Source of the DNA: Candidatus Latescibacterota bacterium
GTDB lineage: Bacteria; Latescibacterota; UBA2968
Length of the DNA: 64,000 bases
Direction of reading: 5' to 3'
NCBI GenBank assembly: GCA_022824945.1
Contig: JAJDYX010000050.1
Location: 1-64,000, forward strand
The position numbers and the translations under genes are program-made. The first letter of the stretch is position 1. Every line of letters begins with the position of its first letter. Of the stretch, positions 34,403-42,270 are shown piece by piece. The notes under the pieces were generated by a model. It searched no databases. It was not told the DNA's origin and saw only the letters and a list, made by a program, of their open reading frames with translations.

Positions 34403-35143
34403 CTACTGTGCAGTTTTGAGGGCTTGTATCGCGTCGTCGGTAGCGTCGATGACGTGGGCACCCGAGGGCACGATAAATTCAAACCATTTGTCTTTGATGT
34501 CCGGATTGATACTCAAATTGTGAAAGGTCTGCGCGATGATCTCATTGTCTTCGGCATCAAAAAATCCAATCCGGCGCAACAAACCATCTTCGGGATTAAT
34601 GAGCAATTGTGCTTTGACTGGCGGGGTAGGCAGTTGTGTGTGCAAGAGGTTAGCTTTGGGTTTGGCTTCAAAGACGCGGTGGGGGCGTTCTTCAAATATT
34701 TCGTCTGTGGTGTAGCGAATGCTCGTCCATTCCAGACCTCTAAAGGGACGCAGGGGGTCGGCCTGGTCTGCATCGGCTTCGAGGTTGGTGATGCGATAGA
34801 CGCGCCCCAGGTTCACTTTGGAGACGATTTTTTCTTCGCGGTCATAGGTCCACATCAGGCCGCCATCCGACAGGCGTTGTGAAATGATCACTTGATCTTG
34901 CAAGGTATCGAGGCGCATCAGGTTGGGGCGCTTAAAGGTTGCACTGGCATTGAGCGTTAGTTCCTGATTCATAACGCGAATGACAGTTGATTGTTCGGCT
35001 TTACAGGTAGCGATTTCTCTGGCATTTTTTTGAATTTCAACCATTATTGCATCGGTTTTCCCATCCCCTGTTGACATTTTGTTTTCATTTTCCGCGCTGA
35101 CCTGAGTTGTGAGGATCAGCATTGCGATCACCCAGCGTTTCAT
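34403..35143 (-). CDS. LolA-family outer-membrane lipoprotein carrier-like protein
   Basis: 246 residues with a signal peptide (MKRWVIAMLILTTQVSAE) and a LolA-like half-barrel: QELTLNASATFKRPNLMRLDTLQDQ in short strands, DGGLMWTYDREEKIVSKVNL. Periplasmic carriage of lipoproteins or other lipids is the family role. ATG 35143 has AAGGAG seven bases upstream. The start codon is only 12 bp from that of the divergent trmY gene. First gene of the LolA-VanZ-sulfatase-sulfatase operon. Confidence 0.82.
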   Translation of the reverse strand: MKRWVIAMLILTTQVSAENENKMSTGDGKTDAIMVEIQKNAREIATCKAEQSTVIRVMNQELTLNASATFKRPNLMRLDTLQDQVIISQRLSDGGLMWTYDREEKIVSKVNLGRVYRITNLEADADQADPLRPFRGLEWTSIRYTTDEIFEERPHRVFEAKPKANLLHTQLPTPPVKAQLLINPEDGLLRRIGFFDAEDNEIIAQTFHNLSINPDIKDKWFEFIVPSGAHVIDATDDAIQALKTAQ

Positions 35144-35155
35144 AACTTGCTCCTT

Positions 35156-35752
35156 ATGAGAAATTTTATTCTTCGCGCTCGCAAAGGCCCGACCACACCA
35201 GATTTTTCGCTGGATGATCTGCACCGAGTTGGACGATTGGAGATTGTAGCGCATTGTTTGGCTAATGCACTTTTTTATTCTCAAAATATACGAACCAATA
35301 CTGCTGTACATCTCGTTTTTGATGGACCTTCGGATCCGCCGAAAACCGTGCGTTTTGAAAGCGATCATTTACCCTATTTGGGTGGGTTTGATGAACGCAC
35401 TTTAGCAGGAGTGGTACAAAAAGCACTATCTGCTGGAAAAGGTTTGTCATTGGGCGAAGAGCGGCAGGTTGAAGACGGTCTTTTTGTGGCGAAAAAGGGA
35501 TTTGAACGCGTTGTGCAAGATAGCACGGAATCGCTCTATGTGCTCGAGCGCAGAGGTGTTGACATCCGTACGGTGACATTTCCCCAGGATGTGACGTTTG
35601 TTTTTTCAGACCATCTCACAATGCCAAAAAAAACGGCTAAATATTTGCGCCGCCTCGGTGCTAAACCAATTTGCGTGGGGCCTCGAATGTTGTTTGCCTC
35701 TCAGTGTATTGTGCTGCTACACAATGAATTGGACAGGCAGGGTGTTTGGTAA
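35156..35752 (+). CDS. trmY: TrmY-like tRNA (pseudouridine-54 N1) methyltransferase
   Basis: 198 residues of the SPOUT family COG1901/TrmY. Recognised by MRNFILRAR at the start, GRLEIVAHCLANALF, VHLVFDGPSDPPKTV, DERTLAGVVQKAL, and the C-terminal knot with FSDHLTMPKKT and SQCIVLLHNELDR. TrmY makes m1Psi54 in archaeal tRNA and is patchy in bacteria, so a bacterial copy is noteworthy. ATG 35156 aligns with family N-termini, but no SD is visible because the preceding bases are the complement of the divergent gene's SD. The cofactor-binding knot seems intact. Confidence 0.82.
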   Translation: MRNFILRARKGPTTPDFSLDDLHRVGRLEIVAHCLANALFYSQNIRTNTAVHLVFDGPSDPPKTVRFESDHLPYLGGFDERTLAGVVQKALSAGKGLSLGEERQVEDGLFVAKKGFERVVQDSTESLYVLERRGVDIRTVTFPQDVTFVFSDHLTMPKKTAKYLRRLGAKPICVGPRMLFASQCIVLLHNELDRQGVW

Positions 35753-35761
35753 AGTGGTTTA

Positions 35762-36256
35762 CTAAAAGAGTTTGAATGTCGCGCCGATGTGTCCGGAAAA
35801 TCCGCTGACAACATTATTTTGATCTTCGATAAATTTGATCCTGGCAAATAGCCCGAGTTTTTCACCTATTGGAAATTTGTATCCCAATTCCCCACCTATA
35901 AAGCGCTCAGAAGCACCATCGGATAGTACTAGTCCAATACTCGGTCCAAAAAACAGTTTGTGGGATTCAAAGTCGCGCATGCCAACCGCATAATTGAGAC
36001 TCAGGCCCAGGGTTTGCATCACCGGGCTGGCAAAACTTATGTCGTAAAACGGCGCGAGTATTAATGGACCGGGCAGGTTAGCATGTAAAGAGGTGTGCAG
36101 AGCGATCCCGCCAGCTGATTCAAAACGCGGGCGAATACTGTCGTTCCACATAAAGCCTCCACCCAGGTTTACGCCATCGATAAATGCCGCATCGGCAGTG
36201 TCCATACCAGAGGATAACACACATAGCGCGAGACATAAACTTTTTAGAATCTTCAT
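35762..36256 (-). CDS. Small outer-membrane beta-barrel protein
   Basis: 164 residues: signal peptide ending near MDTADAA, then alternating hydrophobic strands (GGIALHTSLHANLPG, GLSLNYAVGM, RFIGGELGYKFPIG) and a C-terminal strand ending IGATFKLF with terminal Phe. An 8-strand barrel of OmpA/OmpX size is likely. GGAG precedes the ATG. 28 bp after manC on the same strand; convergent with trmY, 9 bp from its stop. Role unknown. Confidence 0.75.
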   Translation of the reverse strand: MKILKSLCLALCVLSSGMDTADAAFIDGVNLGGGFMWNDSIRPRFESAGGIALHTSLHANLPGPLILAPFYDISFASPVMQTLGLSLNYAVGMRDFESHKLFFGPSIGLVLSDGASERFIGGELGYKFPIGEKLGLFARIKFIEDQNNVVSGFSGHIGATFKLF

Positions 36257-36284
36257 AAAATCTCCTTTAAAGTTTGATTCCAGA

Positions 36285-37349
36285 TCACACGTATCGCTCG
36301 TCCAATGCCGCGACCACGTCTTTTACGCGCTGAGAGCCATCGCGGGGTACAATAAGCAGGGCATCGCCCGTATCGACTACGATTAAATTCTCGACATCGA
36401 CCAGTGCAATTACTTTGTCTTTGCCGCCATAAACCGTTGTGTTTTTCGCATTGAGCGATAGCACATCGCCATGTAGTAAATTGCCATTTTCATCTACGGG
36501 CAAGACATCTGTCAAAGCTCCCCACGCGCCAATATCGCTCCAATCGATATCTGCTTGCAGGGTCGCAATATCCGGCGCACGTTCGATAATCGCATGATCA
36601 ATGGCGATGTTTTTCATTTGCGGATAGACCTCGGCAATGACGTCTGCATCTCGTCCCACTTTAGCAGCGGTGCCAATTTGTTCGAGCAGGGCATACATCT
36701 CGGATTCAAATTTTGCAAAAAGATCCAGCATTGTTCTGGCTTTCCACACAAACATATTGCTATTCCACAGATATTGACCGCCCTCCAGATATGTTTTTGC
36801 AGTCGCCGCATCGGGTTTTTCTTTAAATGACTCTACGACATAAACCGGCTCGTTGTTTACTCTGGCAATCACATTGCCCTTTTGTATATACCCAAAGCCC
36901 GTGTCTGCGCGCGTTGGTTTTACACCGAGTACAAACAGGGTATCTGGGCGATCCTCTATCGCGTCTGCTGCTACTTTGAGCAACCGACAAAATTCCTCTG
37001 GTTTGCCAATGTGGTGATCAGAACCCAAACTCGCAATTGTACATCCGGGAAAACGGGCTTCCAACAAGGCGCACTCAAGCCCTACCGCAGGCCCTGTGTT
37101 GCGGAGTGCTGGTTCTAAAATCGCATTTTCAGGAGGTAATTCGGGCAATTGTTCTCGAACGCTATGCAATAGTTTTACGCTGGTGGATACAAAAATATCA
37201 TCCATTTTAGCCAGCGAATTGAGGCGATTTACCGCCTCTTGCAACATCGTGTGTTCACCTGTTAAAGCGTGAAATTGTTTGGGCCTATTTTGGCGGCTCA
37301 AAGGCCATAGCCTCGTGCCAACACCGCCCGCGCGAATTACAAATTTCAT
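36285..37349 (-). CDS. Mannose-1-phosphate guanylyltransferase
   Basis: 354-residue nucleotidyltransferase making GDP-mannose from mannose-1-phosphate and GTP. The pyrophosphorylase signature RAGGVGTRLWPLSRQNRPKQF-type loop is at residues ~4-25 (GGVGTRLWPLS shown), followed by GSDHHIG, FKEKPDAAT and DIDWSDIGAWGAL. It is the short (~350) form without the C-terminal isomerase domain of longer AlgA/ManC proteins. ATG 37349 chosen to start the Rossmann strand. The product feeds surface polysaccharide or lipid glycosylation. Divergent from nadA. Confidence 0.92.
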   Translation of the reverse strand: MKFVIRAGGVGTRLWPLSRQNRPKQFHALTGEHTMLQEAVNRLNSLAKMDDIFVSTSVKLLHSVREQLPELPPENAILEPALRNTGPAVGLECALLEARFPGCTIASLGSDHHIGKPEEFCRLLKVAADAIEDRPDTLFVLGVKPTRADTGFGYIQKGNVIARVNNEPVYVVESFKEKPDAATAKTYLEGGQYLWNSNMFVWKARTMLDLFAKFESEMYALLEQIGTAAKVGRDADVIAEVYPQMKNIAIDHAIIERAPDIATLQADIDWSDIGAWGALTDVLPVDENGNLLHGDVLSLNAKNTTVYGGKDKVIALVDVENLIVVDTGDALLIVPRDGSQRVKDVVAALDERYV

Positions 37350-37413
37350 GTCCCGTATCCAGGTATTACAAAACAAAAAGTAATGTCTCTTGCCAGAGGG
37401 CACAACCGAAACC

Positions 37414-37442
37414 TTGCAGCAAAGGCCGTCTTTTTATATCTT
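37414..37442 (+). promoter_or_regulatory. Candidate sigma-70 promoter of nadA
   Basis: TTGCAG, 17 bases, TATCTT in the manC-nadA divergent gap. Moderate hexamer matches only. It gives a leader of about 50 nt before the AGGAG and ATG of nadA. Confidence 0.35.
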
Positions 37443-37498
37443 TATTCAAATCCACACGCATCATCGGGGGTGCTACCCCACAACAGGAGCTGACTCTT

Positions 37499-38548
37499 AT
37501 GGCACTGACTGCCACAACTTTGGAAGAGACCTATCAACAGATGGCCGAACGATTAGAGGGCATTGTGCCCGATATTGAATTGCGCTACAAAGCCGAATTG
37601 GCTTACGAAATCAACAAGCTAAAAAAAGAGCGCGGGGCCATTATCCTCGGGCATAACTACATGGAGCCAGCACTTTATCACTCTGTGCCAGATGTCGTGG
37701 GCGATTCGCTCGAGTTATCGCGTAAAGCCGCAGAAACCGACGCCGATCCCATTGTTTTTTGCGGCGTGCGCTTTATGGCCGAGACCGCAAAAATTCTGAA
37801 TCCCGACAAAACCGTGCTCTTGCCCGCGCGCGTTGCAGGCTGTTCACTCGCCGCGAGCATTACCGCGGAAGATGTTCGCAATCTGCGCGAACAATATCCA
37901 GGCGTTCCGATTGTTACGTATATCAACACTTATGCCGATGTCAAAGCTGAGTGCGATATTTGCTGCACATCGGGCAATGCCCACAAGGTTGTTGAATCGC
38001 TCAATTCGGATACCGTTATCTTTTTGCCCGACGAGTACTTAGCCGCTAATGTGGCGCAAGAGACCGACAAACGCATTATTTTTCCCACAGTAACGGGATT
38101 TTCCGATCCCAAACCCGGTCTTGAATACGAAATGATCGGCTGGCATGGTCGGTGTGAAGTACATGAGCAATTTACGGTTCAGGATATTGAAAATGTGCGC
38201 GTGCAGTTTCCGGATGTCGTTGTACTCTCCCACCCGGAATGCAGTCCTGAAGTGGTCGCTGCGTCCGATTTTTCGGGCAGTACCTCTCGCATGGTTGATT
38301 ATGTGCGCGAAATGGATGCCGAGCGGTATTTGCTACTCACAGAATGTAGCATGGGCGACAATATCGCCGCGGAAAACCCGGATAAAGAAATGGTTGGTCT
38401 GTGCAGCATTCGCTGTCCACATATGAACGAAATTACACTTGAAGACACGCTCAATGCACTTGAATATAACGAGCAAATCATCGAAGTGCCCGAAGATATC
38501 CGCGTGCGCGCATTAAAAGCTGTGGAACGCATGCTGGAAATTGTATGA
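37499..38548 (+). CDS. nadA: Quinolinate synthase NadA
   Basis: 349 residues. Condenses iminoaspartate with dihydroxyacetone phosphate to quinolinate in NAD synthesis, using a 4Fe-4S cluster. Conserved features: GHNYMEP (residues 51-57), GDSLELSR, Cys115 (VAGCSLA), Cys248 in SHPECSPEV, and the C-terminal CSIRCPHMN with Cys302 and Cys306. The ATG follows AGGAG at eight bases. Stands alone without nadB or nadC in the window. A clear terminator follows. Confidence 0.96.
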   Translation: MALTATTLEETYQQMAERLEGIVPDIELRYKAELAYEINKLKKERGAIILGHNYMEPALYHSVPDVVGDSLELSRKAAETDADPIVFCGVRFMAETAKILNPDKTVLLPARVAGCSLAASITAEDVRNLREQYPGVPIVTYINTYADVKAECDICCTSGNAHKVVESLNSDTVIFLPDEYLAANVAQETDKRIIFPTVTGFSDPKPGLEYEMIGWHGRCEVHEQFTVQDIENVRVQFPDVVVLSHPECSPEVVAASDFSGSTSRMVDYVREMDAERYLLLTECSMGDNIAAENPDKEMVGLCSIRCPHMNEITLEDTLNALEYNEQIIEVPEDIRVRALKAVERMLEIV

Positions 38549-38577
38549 CCGCTTAAAAAATACAGTTATGCGATACC

Positions 38578-38605
38578 AAAGGCCCGATACATTCCGGGCC
38601 TTTTT
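38578..38605 (+). terminator. Rho-independent terminator of nadA
   Basis: AAAGGCCCG / CGGGCCTTT stem (38578-38586, 38595-38603) with an 8-nt loop and a T-tail. Confidence 0.85.
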
Positions 38606-38702
38606 GTGTTTCGATATTGCGTGTGAAACCTGTGCCTTTCATCCTGATCATCCTCTCATCCTGAAAATCCTGATCCTTTTTGCGTTTCGATATAAACCTG
38701 TG
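38601..38702 (+). repeat. Composite direct repeat around ATCCTGA tandem units
   Basis: TTTTTGTGTTTCGATAT (38601-38617) recurs as TTTTTGCGTTTCGATAT (38677-38693), each followed by AAACCTGTG (38626-38634, 38694-38702). Between them lie four imperfect ATCCTGA-type units (38641-38675). Intergenic; looks like a short repeat family. No gene in this gap. Confidence 0.6.
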
Positions 38703-38723
38703 TGTTTTGATCAACGCCCAATC

Positions 38724-40055
38724 TCACTCACCATTGTAAACTTCTGTTTGGAACAAATTGTTTTGAAAATCGAGGTACTGATCTTTTGTCATCTCTGGCT
38801 TGTAATTTGCAAGGACGGCTTTTGCCTCTGCCGCGCGGTCGTATAACAGGTCCACTGCCATCAGTGCCAATGATTTTGCCGGTTCTACATATCCCATCTC
38901 TTTATCAGAAATATGCCACTCGACGCTGTGTCCCGGTCCTGTAGCGCCCGACATATAGGGATGAATCGCGGGCATAATGCAGGATATATCGCCCATATCT
39001 GTTGATCCCGTTCTGTGGCCGACTGCACAAAATTCATCTTCTCCCAGACACGCTCTGGCATTTTTTTCATAGAGTGCCTGCAAGTCTGCATTGTTTTTTA
39101 ACGGCATATATCCCGGTAGCGTTTCTATTTCTACTGTTGCACCAAGTGCCATTGCGCCGGCTCGAAGTGCGCGATCTACTTTCATACTGGCATCGAGAAT
39201 CGCTTCTGCTGTGCGCCCCCGAACATAAGTTTCCATACAAACTTCGTCGGGTATGACATTGACCAAATCTCCGCCTTTGGTGATGATGGGGTGTACCCGA
39301 ACTGCATCGTGGTCCTGGAATGTTTCACGCTGTGCATTGATGGCACTCAGAGCAATTTGAGCGGCATTCAGGGCATTGATGCCCCGGTGTGGTGCGCCTC
39401 CCGCGTGTGCGGCTTTGCCCACAAACCGAATCATCTTTGCCACAAACCCATTAGATGAGGCGGAGACCGCGGCTTTGGTCAATGATTCATCGCTATGTGT
39501 ATGAATCATAACCGCCATATCGATATCGTCAAAATGTCCGTGCTTGATCAATTCGGGCTTGCCACCCAAAAAGCTCAGTTTACCAGATTTTACCAGATTT
39601 AAACGATATTCAACCTCTACAAATTCCTCTGCTGGCACGGCAAAAAAGACGACCCGGCCCGCCAAATCATCAACCACATGCGCATCTACCATGCCCATCA
39701 TTGCTCCCATCAATCCCGCGATCTGTGCATTGTGACCACAAGCATGTGCGGCCCCCGTATCGGGATTGGCATTGGGATGGCCGGAGACCACGAGTGAGTC
39801 GAGTTCGCCGATCAGTGCAACAGTTGGGCCAGGCTTGCTCCCATGCAATACGCCCTTTACACCTGTAAGCGCCAACTCGGTTTCACACGGCACGCCAAAC
39901 TCATTCATTGTTTGCGATACCAGCTTTGCTGTCTCAAATTCCTTAAATCCCAACTCGGGATTCACCATAATGTGATCGCCAATGCGACAAATCTGATCTC
40001 GACGTCGATCAATGGCTTCACAAATGCGTTTCTTGAGTTCGGCTTTTGTAGACAT
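38724..40055 (-). CDS. M20-family amidohydrolase (aminobenzoyl-glutamate utilisation/AbgB-like)
   Basis: 443 residues. Metal-binding segments: ACGHNAQ, PAEEFVE, MIHTHSDES, and the C-terminal SGATGPGHSVEWHI. The family hydrolyses N-acyl or amide bonds of amino acids, such as p-aminobenzoyl-glutamate or indole-amino-acid conjugates; the exact substrate is open. GGAGG is placed well before ATG 40055. Follows the MraY-type gene by 19 bp on the same strand. Confidence 0.9.
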   Translation of the reverse strand: MSTKAELKKRICEAIDRRRDQICRIGDHIMVNPELGFKEFETAKLVSQTMNEFGVPCETELALTGVKGVLHGSKPGPTVALIGELDSLVVSGHPNANPDTGAAHACGHNAQIAGLMGAMMGMVDAHVVDDLAGRVVFFAVPAEEFVEVEYRLNLVKSGKLSFLGGKPELIKHGHFDDIDMAVMIHTHSDESLTKAAVSASSNGFVAKMIRFVGKAAHAGGAPHRGINALNAAQIALSAINAQRETFQDHDAVRVHPIITKGGDLVNVIPDEVCMETYVRGRTAEAILDASMKVDRALRAGAMALGATVEIETLPGYMPLKNNADLQALYEKNARACLGEDEFCAVGHRTGSTDMGDISCIMPAIHPYMSGATGPGHSVEWHISDKEMGYVEPAKSLALMAVDLLYDRAAEAKAVLANYKPEMTKDQYLDFQNNLFQTEVYNGE

Positions 40056-40074
40056 ATTTTCCTCCGTTTACTTC

Positions 40075-41118
40075 TCACCTGATTTTTAGTAATAATATCA
40101 GCAAAAGAGGCGTTACTATGGCTTGTAAGAGCGTAAATCTGACCAGTACCTGTGTATTGGACCAACCCCATTTTTGACGGACGTGATCGTGCAAGGGATA
40201 ACGCACCTGTTTGAAAATGCCGATTTTTAAAAAGCGCAACAAAGCGACTTTCAGAAGGCCTGTTGCGCCATTGACCAGTACCACCCCAGCAACTACAATA
40301 ATCAAAAACGGATTGCCACACGCCAGGACCAGCATGCCGAGTAATAAGCCCAGAGGACGAGATCCGGCATCGCCCATTAACACGGCACTTGGATTGGCAT
40401 TGTGCCACAAATAGCCCACCAAACACCCCGTCATGACAAAAGCCATTACTGCCCAATTCGCGCCCTCTTTATAGTGTGGCACAAGCAGGTATTGAGCGAT
40501 ATCTCGATGCCCCACAATGCCGTACAGTGCACCCCCTAAAAAAATAAATGCCAGCATGCACAAACTGCCCGATAGGCCATCTACGCCGTCTGTGCAATTT
40601 GTAGCGTTAATAGTCATCCACAACAAGCACGTAGCAATAGGGATATAAATCCAGGGTGGGACAATAACCGGTGTTTTAATGAGCGGCAGCCACACTTCAA
40701 CCGGTGCCATCTGGCACACTACCATCGCACCCAAAATAGAGATGACCAGATCGAATAACCCCATGCGGTATTCACTCCACTCATAGCGGTCATCGAGAAA
40801 CCCCACCACCATCGCCAAAAACAAGCACCCCAATGCGGCCAGATAGCGCGTTCCAAGCGGTACAAATAAAAATCCGACGACAATAAAAATAGAAATAAAA
40901 ATAACGCCTGCCCCTACGGGTTTGCCCTTATTTTGGGCGGCGCCAACAGCATGAGCTCGCCCTTGATCGCGCGGTAATCGGTGCCACAATTTGGGCAAAA
41001 TTCTCCAGGTGAACACGCAGGCGAGCGCGGTACCTGCACCAACTAAAAATAGATGAGAAGTAAAGAGGCGAAATGGTCCATAGATGTCCAACAATTGCTC
41101 TCCCAGCCAGTAGAGCAC
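40075..41118 (-). CDS. MraY/WecA-family phosphoglycosyl transferase, MraY-like
   Basis: 347-residue polytopic membrane enzyme (about ten helices) that transfers a phospho-sugar from a UDP-sugar to undecaprenyl phosphate. Motifs in order: GKPVGAG, GFLDDRYEW, NATNCTDGVDGLSG (Mg-binding), MGDAGSRPLG, and RYPLHDHVRQKWG, which corresponds to the PLHHHFE loop peculiar to MraY rather than WecA. So lipid I synthesis is the best guess, though the His loop is altered and the gene is outside a division/cell-wall cluster. GTG start with GGGAG upstream. Confidence 0.85.
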   Translation of the reverse strand: MLYWLGEQLLDIYGPFRLFTSHLFLVGAGTALACVFTWRILPKLWHRLPRDQGRAHAVGAAQNKGKPVGAGVIFISIFIVVGFLFVPLGTRYLAALGCLFLAMVVGFLDDRYEWSEYRMGLFDLVISILGAMVVCQMAPVEVWLPLIKTPVIVPPWIYIPIATCLLWMTINATNCTDGVDGLSGSLCMLAFIFLGGALYGIVGHRDIAQYLLVPHYKEGANWAVMAFVMTGCLVGYLWHNANPSAVLMGDAGSRPLGLLLGMLVLACGNPFLIIVVAGVVLVNGATGLLKVALLRFLKIGIFKQVRYPLHDHVRQKWGWSNTQVLVRFTLLQAIVTPLLLILLLKIR

Positions 41119-41257
41119 AGCACAATCTCCCGTGTGATATGATTTGAAAAACGAAACAAATCAGGACCAATGTAAGGTCTCTATCATTAAAGGGCAAGTC
41201 TGAACTCATAGCCAAGCCCTTTGCGGGTGATTGTTTACCCATTTTCAAAGAAAAACC
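41119..41257. other. Intergenic stretch upstream of the putative attenuator unit
   Basis: Divergent gap of ~400 bp in all between the MraY-like and methyltransferase genes. This first part shows no gene or strong inverted repeat beyond a short GGGT/ACCC hairpin near 41225-41240. The rest holds the promoter, mini-ORF and terminator described next. Confidence 0.4.
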
Positions 41258-41286
41258 TTGACGCGAAAACAGAGACTTTCTATTTT
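41258..41286 (+). promoter_or_regulatory. Sigma-70 promoter of the attenuator/methyltransferase unit
   Basis: TTGACG, exactly 17 bases, TATTTT. Predicted start near 41293, a few bases before an ATG at 41296. It is the only convincing promoter between the MraY-like gene and the methyltransferase gene. Confidence 0.55.
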
Positions 41287-41295
41287 GTGGTCATT

Positions 41296-41445
41296 ATGAA
41301 CACATTGATCAAAAACCCGGTTCTTTTTTCAAATCCAAACACAGTTTTGGCCGGGGATGCGTTTGCCCATACCGCCCAGCATCACACTCATCCTGCTACG
41401 TCTGCGACTTTTTGCATGACGCGCTCGGCGGTGGATATGTCATAA
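41296..41445 (+). CDS. Putative His-rich leader peptide (49 aa)
   Basis: Short ORF beginning at or just after the predicted transcription start, so it would be leaderless or nearly so. Four His codons fall within eight positions (His25, 29, 30 and 32: HTAQHHTHP), at 41368-41391, about 77-100 bases before the terminator stem. A promoter, then a His-rich mini-ORF, then a terminator, ahead of a HisI-like gene is the layout of a histidine attenuator. No antiterminator pairing is obvious, and the peptide is longer than known his leaders (~16-20 residues). It may simply be a chance ORF in a leader or small RNA. Confidence 0.35.
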   Translation: MNTLIKNPVLFSNPNTVLAGDAFAHTAQHHTHPATSATFCMTRSAVDMS

Positions 41446-41467
41446 CAGTTTGTCCAATAAAATGAAT

Positions 41468-41502
41468 AAGCCCGCTGTCGAGAGACAGTGGGCTTTTTTT
41501 TT
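41468..41502 (+). terminator. Strong terminator directly before the methyltransferase gene (possible attenuator)
   Basis: 12-bp stem AAGCCCGCTGTC / GACAGTGGGCTT (one G-U pair) closed by a GAGA loop and followed by a long T-run. It ends 12 bases before the start codon of the methyltransferase, leaving no room for a promoter in between. Expression of the downstream genes from the nearby promoter therefore needs read-through. Confidence 0.85.
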
Positions 41503-41514
41503 AGGGAGAGTTAA

Positions 41515-42237
41515 ATGGCACACAATGACGATGCTTATGGACGGATGATGTGGGATTTTCATCGCGGCATACCCGCAGAGGAAATTGCAGAACGCGAAGA
41601 TGGATATATAACTTCTGGTACTTCCAGTGCATACTTCAATCCGTATTGCGACTGGTCCCCGCATCAGCGAGAATCGATGAATTATGTTCGTGGACGCATT
41701 CTCGACATTGGTTGCGGACCCGGGCGTCATGCGATCTACCTTCAGGAAGAAGGTTTTGATGTTTTGGGCATTGATACTTCTCCTCTTGCGATCAAGGTGG
41801 CGAAAGAACGCGGTCTCAAAAAAGCCAGGGTTTTGAGTATAACACAAATTTCCTTTCGGATCGGTCAGTTTGATACGATTCTCATGATGGGCAATAATTT
41901 CGGTCTTTTTGGCAATCTGAAGCGCGCCCGATGGCTGTTGCGAAAGATGCGTAATATGACATCTGCCGATGCGAGGATTATTGCCGAATCAGCAGATCCT
42001 TATAGCACCACGAGAAAAGCGCATCTGGATTATCACAAATTGAATCGCGAGCGGGGCAAGTTCTCGTGTCAGCTCAAAATTCGCATTCGATACGAACATT
42101 ATATCGGCGCCTGGTTTGAATATCTCAAAGTATCTCGAAAAGAGATGGCATTTATTCTCAAAGGCACTGGCTGGCAGATTTCGCGGTTTATTCCGGAAGT
42201 CGGGAGTGTTTATGTCGCGGTTATTGAGAAAATTTAA
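41515..42237 (+). CDS. Class I SAM-dependent methyltransferase
   Basis: 240 residues. SAM-binding motif I is [15 protein letters not shown] (~62-76), followed by acidic loop II ([12 protein letters not shown]) and [15 protein letters not shown] in the motif IV region. The substrate domain is not diagnostic; it is the generic methyltransferase domain type. GGAGAG right after the terminator T-run serves as its SD. First gene after the putative attenuator and 33 bp before hisI, so probably in the same transcript. Confidence 0.85.
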   Translation: MAHNDDAYGRMMWDFHRGIPAEEIAEREDGYITSGTSSAYFNPYCDWSPHQRESMNYVRGRILDIGCGPGRHAIYLQEEGFDVLGIDTSPLAIKVAKERGLKKARVLSITQISFRIGQFDTILMMGNNFGLFGNLKRARWLLRKMRNMTSADARIIAESADPYSTTRKAHLDYHKLNRERGKFSCQLKIRIRYEHYIGAWFEYLKVSRKEMAFILKGTGWQISRFIPEVGSVYVAVIEKI

Positions 42238-42270
42238 GAAGGCGACCTGTCTGGAGCGGAGGAAGTAGTT

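Noticed and set aside
37350-37498. NAD riboswitch before nadA
   Set aside because: I could not find the conserved motif or paired stems; only a short GGGGT/ACCCC hairpin is there.
41221-41295. Upstream extension of the His-rich mini-ORF from TTG 41221
   Set aside because: It overlaps the promoter hexamers and has no ribosome site.
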